64,000 nucleotides of DNA from Marinobacter sp. S6332 (GTDB taxonomy: Bacteria; Pseudomonadota; Gammaproteobacteria; Pseudomonadales; Oleiphilaceae). The notes under the pieces were generated by a model, which was given only the letters and a program-made list of their open reading frames with translations, did no database searches and was not told the origin of the DNA. This document shows, in pieces, positions 36,103-44,779 of the stretch. The DNA is taken from assembly GCF_023016045.1 (NCBI RefSeq), contig NZ_JALKAP010000015.1:21483-85482 (forward strand). The letters run 5' to 3'. The position numbers were made by a program, and so were the translations under genes. Position 1 is the first letter of the stretch, and each line of letters starts with the position of its first letter.

Positions 36103-38109
36103 ATGCCTATCAACAAAAAAATGCCTGTCACAGCAATGGTTGCAAGTATCACTAGCGCCATACTCCTCAGCTCTTGTGCACATGTGGATCAAACTGTCGC
36201 AGTGCCAGACGATGCCGACAAGCTGCTGATTGTCGATTGTCTTCTACCCCCTCAAGTTCGCAAATTAGGAACCAGCTTTGCCTATGCTGCTGCACGACGC
36301 CCAGTAAAAACCAGTGCCGCAGACTGCGAAATCCGTGGTGGCGAATACGTAGCCTACGATAGGGCTGACTACCGAACAGCACTCAAAGTGTGGTTGCCTC
36401 AGGCCGAAGCTGGCGATCCCGAGGCGCAGAACTATGTTGGCCAGATTTATGAAAAAGGCTTGGGTCTTAAAGAAGATTTCCAAACGGCGGCCTATTGGTA
36501 TGAGAAGTCCGCCGCGCAGGGCTTCTCAGAGGCGCAAATTAACCTAGGCTATTTGTATGAGAAAGGCTTGGGAGTGGCACAGGATTCGGCCAAGGCGCTG
36601 AATCTATATCGCCAAGCTTCTGGAATTGAGAACGATAACTTGGAATTTGCTTCAACCATTGAAGTGGCTCGTGTCTCTCAGGATCAGCTCGCCAAACTGC
36701 AACGCCAACTTGAAGCCGAACAGCAGAAAAACCTGCGCTTACAACAGGAAATGGTCTCGGTTCGTGACCAAATGAATAACCTTGATCAAGAGTTGGCACT
36801 GGCACGTGCCCAAAAGCGCAGCAAAGAACTGGAGCTGCGTTTAGCCAAATCCGAGCAAAGCGATGGCGTGGATCCGTCCATGGAGCAACAACTGCAAGCG
36901 GAGATCACAGACTACGAGCAACAGCTTTCAGCTGGAGAAAAGGCTTTGCGAGACTTTCAGTCGAAGGAGCAAAGTCTCGAAAAAGAAATTGAAGCTAACA
37001 CCATGCAACTCGCCTCTGCGGAGCTGAATCAGGGCCGCATGAGTATTCAGCTCATCGATCCGCCCATGAGCATTACCCGCGGTGTGCGTGGGGCGGTGGT
37101 TGAGGAGTCCGTAAAAGAGAAGGAAATCTTTGGCAAAATCAATGTGCCGGGAGGTCTTGAAGAACTGCTTATCAATAGTTCGCTCCACGAGCTGGACGAA
37201 TTTAGTATGTTTTGGGCCAATGTTCCGCTTCAGGGCAGTATTACGCCCGTAGATATCGTTGCCACCGATAAGCTGGGGCAGAAAGTAGACTATTCGTTCA
37301 CGATATTTTCCGACCAAACGCCTAACAAGAAAGCAGCGCTCAACCAAAGTACTGAGCTGGAACTGGGCCGCTACAGGGCGCTAATCATTGGCAACAATAG
37401 CTATCAAGGCATTCCGAGCCTAAGCACTGCCGTAGCCGATGCCCAAGCAACGGACAGAGTTTTGCGCGAACGCTATGGTTTCGAAACCACCGTGCTACTC
37501 AATGCTAACCGTTACGAGATTTTGAGCAGCCTTGATGAAATGCGTCGAACCATGACGGCCAATGACAATTTGCTGATTTACTACGCAGGTCATGGCGAGA
37601 TCGACAGGGTGAATGATCGTGGCTATTGGCTGCCTGTTGATGCTGATCCAGAGCGCCGCACCAACTGGATTTCCAACATTGCCATTACGGATATCATTAA
37701 CGCCATCCCTGCGCGTCATATCATGGTAATTGCAGACTCTTGCTACTCGGGAACTCTAGGGCAGACCAATCTAGCCGCGGGCGGCGTTGAGGGACAAGCC
37801 CAGCCCAGTGCGGAGTGGGTGTCTGCTATGAGTGAAGTAAACGCACGTACAGTGCTAACTTCCGGTGGGGTGCGGCCGGTGTTGGATATTGGTGGAGGCG
37901 AACATTCGGTGTTTGCCAAGGCCTTTTTATCGGTATTGAACGAGAACAGTACTTTGCTTGAGGGGCATAGCCTATACCGGCAGGTAATGCGCCAGATGCG
38001 GGTTTCCATGGCGCGTATCAATCAGGCCCAGGTGCCGGAATACGCACCCATTAAACATGCAGGCCATGAAGGTGGTGAGTTTTTTCTAAAGCCAGTTGAC
38101 TCCATCTAA
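36103..38109 (+). CDS. Caspase-family (C14) lipoprotein with Sel1 repeats
   Basis: The 668-residue product has a lipoprotein signal with lipobox LSSC (C25). Two Sel1-type repeats follow (about 105-170, with GDPEAQNYVGQIYEKGLG and SEAQINLGYLYEKGLG), then a long Gln/Glu/Lys-rich coiled coil (about 180-310), a linker beta domain and a C-terminal caspase-like domain (about 425-660). The catalytic pair is intact: His in YYAGHGE (H497) and Cys in ADSCYSGTL (C547). The type-C14 fold suggests a regulated protease with basic or acidic P1 preference, anchored in the envelope. The start follows GGAGAC; an in-frame ATG at 36055 lacks a ribosome site. It is the first gene of the operon, 14 bases before the kinase gene. 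Confidence 0.85.
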   Translation: MPINKKMPVTAMVASITSAILLSSCAHVDQTVAVPDDADKLLIVDCLLPPQVRKLGTSFAYAAARRPVKTSAADCEIRGGEYVAYDRADYRTALKVWLPQAEAGDPEAQNYVGQIYEKGLGLKEDFQTAAYWYEKSAAQGFSEAQINLGYLYEKGLGVAQDSAKALNLYRQASGIENDNLEFASTIEVARVSQDQLAKLQRQLEAEQQKNLRLQQEMVSVRDQMNNLDQELALARAQKRSKELELRLAKSEQSDGVDPSMEQQLQAEITDYEQQLSAGEKALRDFQSKEQSLEKEIEANTMQLASAELNQGRMSIQLIDPPMSITRGVRGAVVEESVKEKEIFGKINVPGGLEELLINSSLHELDEFSMFWANVPLQGSITPVDIVATDKLGQKVDYSFTIFSDQTPNKKAALNQSTELELGRYRALIIGNNSYQGIPSLSTAVADAQATDRVLRERYGFETTVLLNANRYEILSSLDEMRRTMTANDNLLIYYAGHGEIDRVNDRGYWLPVDADPERRTNWISNIAITDIINAIPARHIMVIADSCYSGTLGQTNLAAGGVEGQAQPSAEWVSAMSEVNARTVLTSGGVRPVLDIGGGEHSVFAKAFLSVLNENSTLLEGHSLYRQVMRQMRVSMARINQAQVPEYAPIKHAGHEGGEFFLKPVDSI

Positions 38110-38123
38110 TCGGTCTTTCTGTT

Positions 38124-39554
38124 ATGACACAAGTGCGAGAAAGCTTCGCTAAGTATAAAGTTGAAGAGGTTTTAGGCGAGGGAGCAATGGGCGTTGTATA
38201 CGCTTGTTACGACTCCGCCATCGGCCGCAGGGTGGCGATCAAAACCATTCACGCACACTTGCTGCAAGGCGCTGAAGGTGAAGAGTTGCGGCAGCGCTTT
38301 AGCCGCGAAATTCGCGCGGTTGGCAAGCTTAGCCACCCCAACATTGTAGGAATTTTCGACACCGACGAAGCACAGGGTGCCAACGGTGCAATCGAACCCT
38401 ATTTTGTGATGGAGTTTGTCGATGGGCAAGACTTACAAGCGTATCTGACGGGTGGAACACGTTTCCCGCTGACCAAAACCATCGATATCGCTTGTCAGGT
38501 TCTGGATGCGTTCGAGTACACACATAAACTCGGCATTATTCATCGAGATGTTAAACCCGCCAATATATTTTTAACCGAAGACGGGCGCATAAAGATTGCT
38601 GACTTCGGTATTGCCAGAGTCGATAACAGTAGCCTGACACAAACCGGTGCTGTAATGGGTACACCAAATTACATGTCACCCGAGCAGTGTTCCGGGCAGG
38701 TTATGGATTCTCGCAGCGATTTGTTTTCGATTGCTGTGGTGCTTTATGAATTGTTGACGGGCGAAAAAGCCTTTAGCGCCAACAGCGTCCATGCCACCAT
38801 GATGAAGCTGGTTCAGAGCAATCCTGAACCGCCTTCTGTATTCAATCCCTCCTTGCCTAAATCTTTAGATGCCGTAATGGCAAAGGCCCTAGCCAAGTCA
38901 CCTGACGATCGGTTTCAAAGTGCTGCCGAATTCGCGCGGGCTTTGGAACCGTTCAAACAGGGAAGCAAGAATGCATCTCAAGGGAGTGAGGTGGCCTCTG
39001 GTGAAGAAACCCTTCTGGTTACGCAACCGGAACTAAGCGGCAAGGACCCGAAGCTATACGCAAAAGGGAAGGGCCGACCGTCTATGGCGCTCTTAAGCGG
39101 GGTTGTGGCGGCCCTTTTGCTTACTGGCGGTATTGGCTTTTACACCCTCTCCGGCAAGGACGAAGCGGAGCCCGCCCAACTGGAAAACGTTCAGCCTTTT
39201 GCCAATGATGTCTCGCCTGCAACACAGGAAAAAGTGGAAAAGCTACTTAGGGTTGCCAACATGCACGAAAGCGCGAACAGGCTGATTTTCCCGTCAGGTA
39301 GCAGTGCCTATTATGTCTACAACACGGTATTCGAGTTGGACCCGGGTAATCCGCGGGCTCGGGCAGGGCTGCGTAAGATGGAGGATAAGCTTGAAAAGCA
39401 AGCGCAGTCTTACTATCGCCAAAAGGATTTCAAAACGCTCAACGCTCATCTGAAAGCAGGCTTGGACGCTTTTCCTGACAACGCCCAGTTTCGCGCATTG
39501 CGGGATGAGCTTGACCGTTTAGGCAACGAAGTATTGGAAAATAATAACAACTAA
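38124..39554 (+). CDS. Hanks-type transmembrane Ser/Thr protein kinase
   Basis: A 476-residue kinase. The cytoplasmic catalytic domain (about 10-275) has the glycine loop GEGAMGVVY, K40 in VAIK, HRDVKPAN (D142), DFG (D160) and the GTPNYMSPEQ P+1 loop, so it should be active. A juxtamembrane linker contains several Ser/Thr and TLLVTQPE-like sites. One transmembrane helix (about 321-343) leads to a helical periplasmic domain of about 130 residues resembling tetratricopeptide-type helices. FHA proteins, one fused to a cytochrome, and a PP2C phosphatase are encoded in the same operon, which makes them likely partners (inference). Confidence 0.92.
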   Translation: MTQVRESFAKYKVEEVLGEGAMGVVYACYDSAIGRRVAIKTIHAHLLQGAEGEELRQRFSREIRAVGKLSHPNIVGIFDTDEAQGANGAIEPYFVMEFVDGQDLQAYLTGGTRFPLTKTIDIACQVLDAFEYTHKLGIIHRDVKPANIFLTEDGRIKIADFGIARVDNSSLTQTGAVMGTPNYMSPEQCSGQVMDSRSDLFSIAVVLYELLTGEKAFSANSVHATMMKLVQSNPEPPSVFNPSLPKSLDAVMAKALAKSPDDRFQSAAEFARALEPFKQGSKNASQGSEVASGEETLLVTQPELSGKDPKLYAKGKGRPSMALLSGVVAALLLTGGIGFYTLSGKDEAEPAQLENVQPFANDVSPATQEKVEKLLRVANMHESANRLIFPSGSSAYYVYNTVFELDPGNPRARAGLRKMEDKLEKQAQSYYRQKDFKTLNAHLKAGLDAFPDNAQFRALRDELDRLGNEVLENNNN

Positions 39555-39568
39555 CGAGGACATGCGCG

Positions 39569-42115
39569 ATGACGCTACATGTTCATATAGCCATTATTGG
39601 TTCGGGACCAGCGGGCTTGAGTGCTGCTGCGCGGGCCGCTCAGCGCGACCGTGCTCGAATGGAAGCCGGAGAAATCTCCGAGCCGACCCATATCTTGCTG
39701 GAAAGTTTTAGTCAGCCCGCAAAAACTATTCAGCGTTACCAGAAAGGCAAGTTTGTAATGGCCGAACCGGGTTTTTTGCACCTGCGTAGCGATTGCGAAT
39801 TTGGCGCAGGCTCACGCGAAGCAATTCTGGAGCAGTGGCAAGAGGACATAGCACGTAACGGTATCAAGGTAAGGTATCAGGCCGAAGTGCAGGCCATTAC
39901 CGGTGAGCGGGGTAACTTCAGTCTGGCGTTGGCCAATGGAGATGTCGTTACAGCAGAAGTTGTTATCCTAGCCATCGGCTTGGAAGGTAATCCACGCAAG
40001 CTCAACATAGCAGGCGAGGGCGATTCCGCTCTAGCCGATCGCGTTCAATACACGTTGGATGATCCTGAGGAATTCAACGGCGAGCGAATTGTGGTAGTGG
40101 GTGCTGGAGATTCGGCATTGGAAAATGCTTTGGCACTGAGCAAAAAAAATCATGTCACGGTTATAAACCGCCGCGCTGAGTTTTCCCGGGCCAAAGAAGC
40201 AAACCTGAACGCTATCCTTCAAGCGATAAATGACCGACGCACTACTCTGGACTGCCTTTACGAAACCAACCCGGCAGCTCTGGAAGCTGACGACGACGGT
40301 ATAAATTTCGCAGTGGAAACACCAACGGGGCGTAAAGTTCTCTCCTGTGATCGCATTATTGCCCGCTTAGGTGGTTTCCCGCCGCGTAAATTTATTGAAA
40401 GCATAGGTATTGAGTTCAGCAGTGAGGCGATTGACGCTGCGCCAATTCTAAATGGACAGTATGAGTCGTCTGTACCCGGCATTTATGTGGTTGGTTCTCT
40501 GGCTGGTTACCCGCTGATCAAGCAGGCCATGAATCAGGGCTACGATGTGGTGGAGTACATCCACGGCAACGATATAAAGCCCGCCGATCACGAATTGCTG
40601 GAATTTCAATTTGGCCTTTTGCCATACCGCCGCCCACCTGACGAGTTGTTGCACCTGTTTCAGCAACGAATTCCTATGTTCAGTCAGTTGAACGTATTGG
40701 TATTTCGCCAATTGGTTATAGAAAGCAGTATATGGGTGGCGCTTGAAGGGCCATCATTCGAGAACACCAAAAAACAGGCCGCGGAGCTGGCTGAAGCCGC
40801 GGCGCAGCGTCAACCATCACCAAAAACGGGTAAGCTCATACGCGCGGGAGAATCCATCTTTCAGCGCGGTGACTACACCAACACTTTCTTTATGATTGTT
40901 GATGGCGAAGTCATTCTAGAGCGCCATGAGCAAAGTGCGAAGCCGGTACGTTTGGAGCGCGGCCAATTTTTTGGTGAAGACAGCCTTGTATCCGGTCGCC
41001 CCCGGGAATACACCGCGGTTGCTGGCAGTGATTGCGTGTTGGTGGAAACCCCGCGCCGAACCATGATCAAGTTGCTGAACAGCAACGACCAAGTACGCCG
41101 CGGCATTGATTGGATTTTCACCGTACGTGCGCTGCAGAAACATTTTGCCCCGGAGCTTTCCCCTGGTGAGTTGCGGGAGATCGCCCAAACCACTCAATTG
41201 AACACCTACCAAGCGGGCGAGCCGCTGTTTCGCCAAGACCAAGAAGGCGACTGCTTGCATGTTATTCGCCGGGGCGCCGTAACGCTTCAGCGCAGCAGTG
41301 AAGAGGGTGATCTGGTAGTTGCACAGCTTCAGGCTGATGAGCTGGTAGGGGAGATGGCCCTGATGGGCGAGCCCGTGCGCAGGCACACGGCAAAAGCGTC
41401 TGTGTTGACAGAAACCATCGTGCTGCATCGCGACAGTTTTATGAAGCTGGTCAACCTTGATTCCAGCAGTATTTCCCAATTACAAGCGCGCGCCAGCAAG
41501 CACGCTAGAACCTACACCACCATGCAAGCTCAGGCAGATAAGGGCTCGTTAATCGGATTCATGATGGGCGAGGGCATGGGGGAAGCCACCAACGCTATGG
41601 TCATTGATGAGAGCCTTTGCATCGGCTGCGACCATTGCGAGAAGGCCTGCGCCGACACCCATGACGGCATTTCCCGCTTGAACCGCTCGGAAGGGCCATC
41701 GTTTGCGCAGATGCACCTTGCCATTTCCTGTCGACACTGTGAGCACCCCCACTGCATGAAGGATTGCCCACCGGATGCCATTCACCGGGCTGAATCCGGT
41801 GAGGTATTTATTGATGACAGTTGTATTGGTTGTGGCAACTGCGTCACCCATTGCCCCTATGATGCTATTCAGCTTGCCCATACACCCCAGCCCAGACAAT
41901 CCCTATTTAGTTGGCTACTCAAGGGGGCGCCCGACAAGCTGAGTATTGGGCGGGAGGACGCAGATCAGGGGGCTTCAGGTGCAGGCAAAAAAGCGGTGAA
42001 GTGCGATGCCTGCATGAACTTTGCCAACGGCCCTGCTTGTGTCAATGCGTGTCCCACTGGTGCGGCAGCGCGTCTGGCTCCAGAGCATCTGGTTAAACTG
42101 GTGGCAAAACAATGA
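39569..42115 (+). CDS. Fusion of FAD reductase, two cyclic-nucleotide-binding domains and a four-[4Fe-4S] ferredoxin
   Basis: An 848-residue cytoplasmic multidomain redox protein. Residues 1-330 form a two-dinucleotide-domain flavoprotein: IIGSGPAGLSAAARAA for FAD and VVGAGDSALENALALS for NAD(P)H. They lack the CxxC of thioredoxin reductase. Two cNMP-binding domains follow (about 425-540 and 545-660; GQFFGEDSLVSGRPREYTA and DELVGEMALMGEPVRRHTA). The C-terminal part (about 680-840) has four cysteine quartets starting at CIGCDHC, CRHCEHPHC, CIGCGNC and CDAC, as in DmsB/NrfC-type subunits. Probably it moves electrons between NAD(P)H and the membrane cytochrome encoded next, with which it overlaps by four bases. 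Confidence 0.88.
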   Translation: MTLHVHIAIIGSGPAGLSAAARAAQRDRARMEAGEISEPTHILLESFSQPAKTIQRYQKGKFVMAEPGFLHLRSDCEFGAGSREAILEQWQEDIARNGIKVRYQAEVQAITGERGNFSLALANGDVVTAEVVILAIGLEGNPRKLNIAGEGDSALADRVQYTLDDPEEFNGERIVVVGAGDSALENALALSKKNHVTVINRRAEFSRAKEANLNAILQAINDRRTTLDCLYETNPAALEADDDGINFAVETPTGRKVLSCDRIIARLGGFPPRKFIESIGIEFSSEAIDAAPILNGQYESSVPGIYVVGSLAGYPLIKQAMNQGYDVVEYIHGNDIKPADHELLEFQFGLLPYRRPPDELLHLFQQRIPMFSQLNVLVFRQLVIESSIWVALEGPSFENTKKQAAELAEAAAQRQPSPKTGKLIRAGESIFQRGDYTNTFFMIVDGEVILERHEQSAKPVRLERGQFFGEDSLVSGRPREYTAVAGSDCVLVETPRRTMIKLLNSNDQVRRGIDWIFTVRALQKHFAPELSPGELREIAQTTQLNTYQAGEPLFRQDQEGDCLHVIRRGAVTLQRSSEEGDLVVAQLQADELVGEMALMGEPVRRHTAKASVLTETIVLHRDSFMKLVNLDSSSISQLQARASKHARTYTTMQAQADKGSLIGFMMGEGMGEATNAMVIDESLCIGCDHCEKACADTHDGISRLNRSEGPSFAQMHLAISCRHCEHPHCMKDCPPDAIHRAESGEVFIDDSCIGCGNCVTHCPYDAIQLAHTPQPRQSLFSWLLKGAPDKLSIGREDADQGASGAGKKAVKCDACMNFANGPACVNACPTGAAARLAPEHLVKLVAKQ

Positions 42116-43005
42116 AGCTGCATCAATCCATCCTTGAATATCGCAAAGGGCGGTATGGCTGGTGGGCGCTACTGCTAATTCTTGGTGCGATCGTGCTCTT
42201 TGGCTCGCATAACGATTTCCAGCCCCCCAATGGAGGTACCTGGCAAGGGTATATATTGGGGAGTATTGGGTTGGCGTTGATTGTCTGGTTAACCACGCTG
42301 GGCATTGTTAAGCGGCGCTACGGAAAAAGTAACGTGCAGGCATGGACCTCTGCCCATGTTTATCTGGGCGCGTCTTTGCTGATTGTTGTGAGTTTGCATT
42401 CGGCACTGCAGATTGGTTTGAACGTTCATAGCCTTGCCTATGTGTTGATGTGTGTTGTGATTTTTTCGGGCTTTGTAGGCTTATATTTCTATCGGCGTTA
42501 CCCGCACCTTATGGCAAGAAACCGTCGTAACCTGTCGCAGCGCCAACTCTTTTCAGAGCTCAACGACTTGAATCAAAAAGGCCGGGCATTGGCCAAGCGT
42601 TGCCATCCAAATTTGGCCAGCGCCGTTGATACTGCTATTGACCGAACTGCCATAGGTGGTGGCTTGCTGGACCAGCTATTGGGCCGCGATGGCTCAACCG
42701 TCGTGTTGATCGAAAAAGATAAAAAAGGCGGCGTTCAGCGCAGGCCGGTATCTAATCGCGACCAACAAACCATTATCGGTTACGTCGCCAAATGCATTCC
42801 TCGTGCACGCAAGCAGGGTGAAGCCGCAAATATACAAAGCTTGCTGGAAGTGGTTTGCCGGCGGCAGACCGTAACCCGGCAATTGCGGCAAGATATCAAA
42901 TTCAACGCCTGTCTAAAGGTTTGGCTATGGGTTCATGTTCCGTTCACCATTGCACTGCTTGCTGCGTTGACCATCCACATTCTGTCTGTTTTCTATTACT
43001 GGTAA
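42112..43005 (+). CDS. Membrane cytochrome b-like protein with two H-X13-H helices
   Basis: A 297-residue inner-membrane protein with five predicted helices (about 17-36, 47-66, 82-103, 108-127, 268-292) and a large basic soluble loop (about 130-262). Two helices carry histidine pairs fourteen residues apart: H82/H96 and H275/H289. This is the spacing used to bind two stacked b hemes across a membrane, as in cytochrome b. I do not recognise a named family. It is translationally coupled (ATGA overlap) to the FAD/ferredoxin fusion and followed four bases later by the FHA-decaheme cytochrome, so it is well placed to pass electrons across the inner membrane. Confidence 0.75.
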   Translation: MKLHQSILEYRKGRYGWWALLLILGAIVLFGSHNDFQPPNGGTWQGYILGSIGLALIVWLTTLGIVKRRYGKSNVQAWTSAHVYLGASLLIVVSLHSALQIGLNVHSLAYVLMCVVIFSGFVGLYFYRRYPHLMARNRRNLSQRQLFSELNDLNQKGRALAKRCHPNLASAVDTAIDRTAIGGGLLDQLLGRDGSTVVLIEKDKKGGVQRRPVSNRDQQTIIGYVAKCIPRARKQGEAANIQSLLEVVCRRQTVTRQLRQDIKFNACLKVWLWVHVPFTIALLAALTIHILSVFYYW

Positions 43006-43009
43006 CCCC

Positions 43010-44779
43010 ATGCAACTGCTTCTGAGACAAATCACCTACGATAGCAGCGGCTTGCCAGAGTACGCCGATAGCGAACTGACGCGGGACAACATCGTGATTG
43101 GTCGCTCGCAAAAGAGCGACATTCAGCTATTGGACAAAGGGATTGCGCCCGAACACGCTTGCTTAACCAAAAGCGGCGATAAGTTGCGCCTAGTGGCATC
43201 AAAAGGCCAGTCCTTCATCGTTAACGGTAAAATCCAGAAACAGGCCGAGTTAAAGTCAGGGGATGAAATTTGTATTGGTGCGCAGACATTTGTCTGCGCT
43301 GAAGCCCCAACAGGATTTGATCTTGCGTTGGAGTGGCAGTTTGTTGAAATGCCAGAGGGGGCGCTTTCCGAAGCTTATCGCACCTCCGTATCACAACTCG
43401 GATTTAGCCCGCGTATAGCATCCTGGGTATTGTTTGTGCTGGTGTTGTTGGTGGGGCTGTCGCCATTGTCAAGCGATATTTGGCAGACGGATAAACTCGC
43501 CACTCAAACAGCCGATGAGCTGGCTAACGAAAACATGGCTTTACATAAACTATGGCTATCGGGGCCGTTATTGTCGGCGCATGAGCTGACTACCGGCAAC
43601 AACTGCACCGCATGCCACCAAAAGCCTTTTGTTCAAGTAAAAGACAACGCTTGTCAGCAATGCCATGTTGAGTTGGGGGATCATGTGATGCCCGCAGAGC
43701 ATTCGGCTGAGATCGCTGGATGGGTGGCCGCCCTCGATGAGTTTGCTTGCCAAAATTGCCACAAAGAGCACAACGAGCCAGCAAGCTTAGTGGCCCGCAA
43801 TGAAGGTTTGTGTCTGGACTGTCATCAACAGATGAAACCTGCAGTGAAAGGCTTCAGTCAGGATTCTCATCCGGAGTTTGCCCTTAGTCTTTTACGCCCT
43901 GAAGTGACACGTCAAAACGGTCTTCTGGCTATTGATTGGCAGCTTGAGAAATTGAGACCTCAGGCGAGTGACGGCTCTAGATTCCAGGTGGCAGACGTTA
44001 ACGAAACAAGTCATCTGAAGTTCCCCCATGATACCCATCTGGATGTGGAGGCAGTGAAACACGCTCGCCGCGGCGATGCTCTGCAGTGCCTGGATTGCCA
44101 CAGGCTGAGTTCGGACCGGGAGCACTTTGAACCAATCAGCATGGAAGCAAGTTGCGCCAGCTGCCACGATTTGAGCTTTGATCCACGTACTCCCCAAAAA
44201 CAGCTGCCCCACGGTGCGCCCGAGGAGGTATACGATGCGCTGGAGGCGCATTTCGTAAAGCTTGCATTTAGCCCGGATACACTCGTTGGATTCGAACGGA
44301 GACGGATTCCCGGGCGTACATTTACGGAAGAGGACTGCGATCAGGATTACCAATGTGCCAAGCAGCAGGCCCTGCGTGAAACCGGTAGGCAGTTCTCTCA
44401 ACGTGGCTGCGTTACTTGCCATGAAGTCTCCGAGCAAGAAAACGCTGAAGGCTCCGAGCGTTGGGAGGTGTTGCCAGTGAAAATCAACCACGATTGGTAT
44501 GCCGATGCACGCTTTGATCATCAAAGCCATTTAACGCAATGGGATCAGACTGGCGATGCAGTTTGCTCAAGTTGTCACAATGCGACTACCTCCGCGCAGA
44601 GCAGCGATGTCCTGATGCCCAACATAGAGCAGTGCGTCGACTGTCATGATAGCCGCGCTCAGGCAGGTCGAGTGGCGCTAACCTGTATTTCGTGCCACGC
44701 TTACCACAGACACAGTGCCCCTGAGGGTACAGAAGGCATAGGTGAATTAATGCAAGGAGCAATTCATGACCAGCCTTAA
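43010..44779 (+). CDS. FHA domain - transmembrane helix - decaheme cytochrome c
   Basis: A 589-residue protein with no signal peptide at its N-terminus. Residues about 25-95 form an FHA domain (VIGRSQKSDIQLLDKGIAPEHA, then the GxxFIVNGK segment). A single transmembrane helix follows (about 137-158, SWVLFVLVLLVGLSPL). The C-terminal region holds ten CxxCH heme sites, from CTACH and CQQCH to CVDCH and CISCH. The predicted topology puts phosphothreonine recognition in the cytoplasm and ten hemes in the periplasm on one chain. It presumably accepts electrons from the cytochrome b encoded before it and could be switched by the operon's kinase. Confidence 0.88.
   Translation: MQLLLRQITYDSSGLPEYADSELTRDNIVIGRSQKSDIQLLDKGIAPEHACLTKSGDKLRLVASKGQSFIVNGKIQKQAELKSGDEICIGAQTFVCAEAPTGFDLALEWQFVEMPEGALSEAYRTSVSQLGFSPRIASWVLFVLVLLVGLSPLSSDIWQTDKLATQTADELANENMALHKLWLSGPLLSAHELTTGNNCTACHQKPFVQVKDNACQQCHVELGDHVMPAEHSAEIAGWVAALDEFACQNCHKEHNEPASLVARNEGLCLDCHQQMKPAVKGFSQDSHPEFALSLLRPEVTRQNGLLAIDWQLEKLRPQASDGSRFQVADVNETSHLKFPHDTHLDVEAVKHARRGDALQCLDCHRLSSDREHFEPISMEASCASCHDLSFDPRTPQKQLPHGAPEEVYDALEAHFVKLAFSPDTLVGFERRRIPGRTFTEEDCDQDYQCAKQQALRETGRQFSQRGCVTCHEVSEQENAEGSERWEVLPVKINHDWYADARFDHQSHLTQWDQTGDAVCSSCHNATTSAQSSDVLMPNIEQCVDCHDSRAQAGRVALTCISCHAYHRHSAPEGTEGIGELMQGAIHDQP

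Noticed and set aside
39569..42115. Thioredoxin reductase as the annotation of the large flavoprotein fusion
   Set aside because: The flavoprotein part lacks the redox-active CxxC, and four iron-sulfur quartets follow the cNMP domains, so it is a different kind of reductase.
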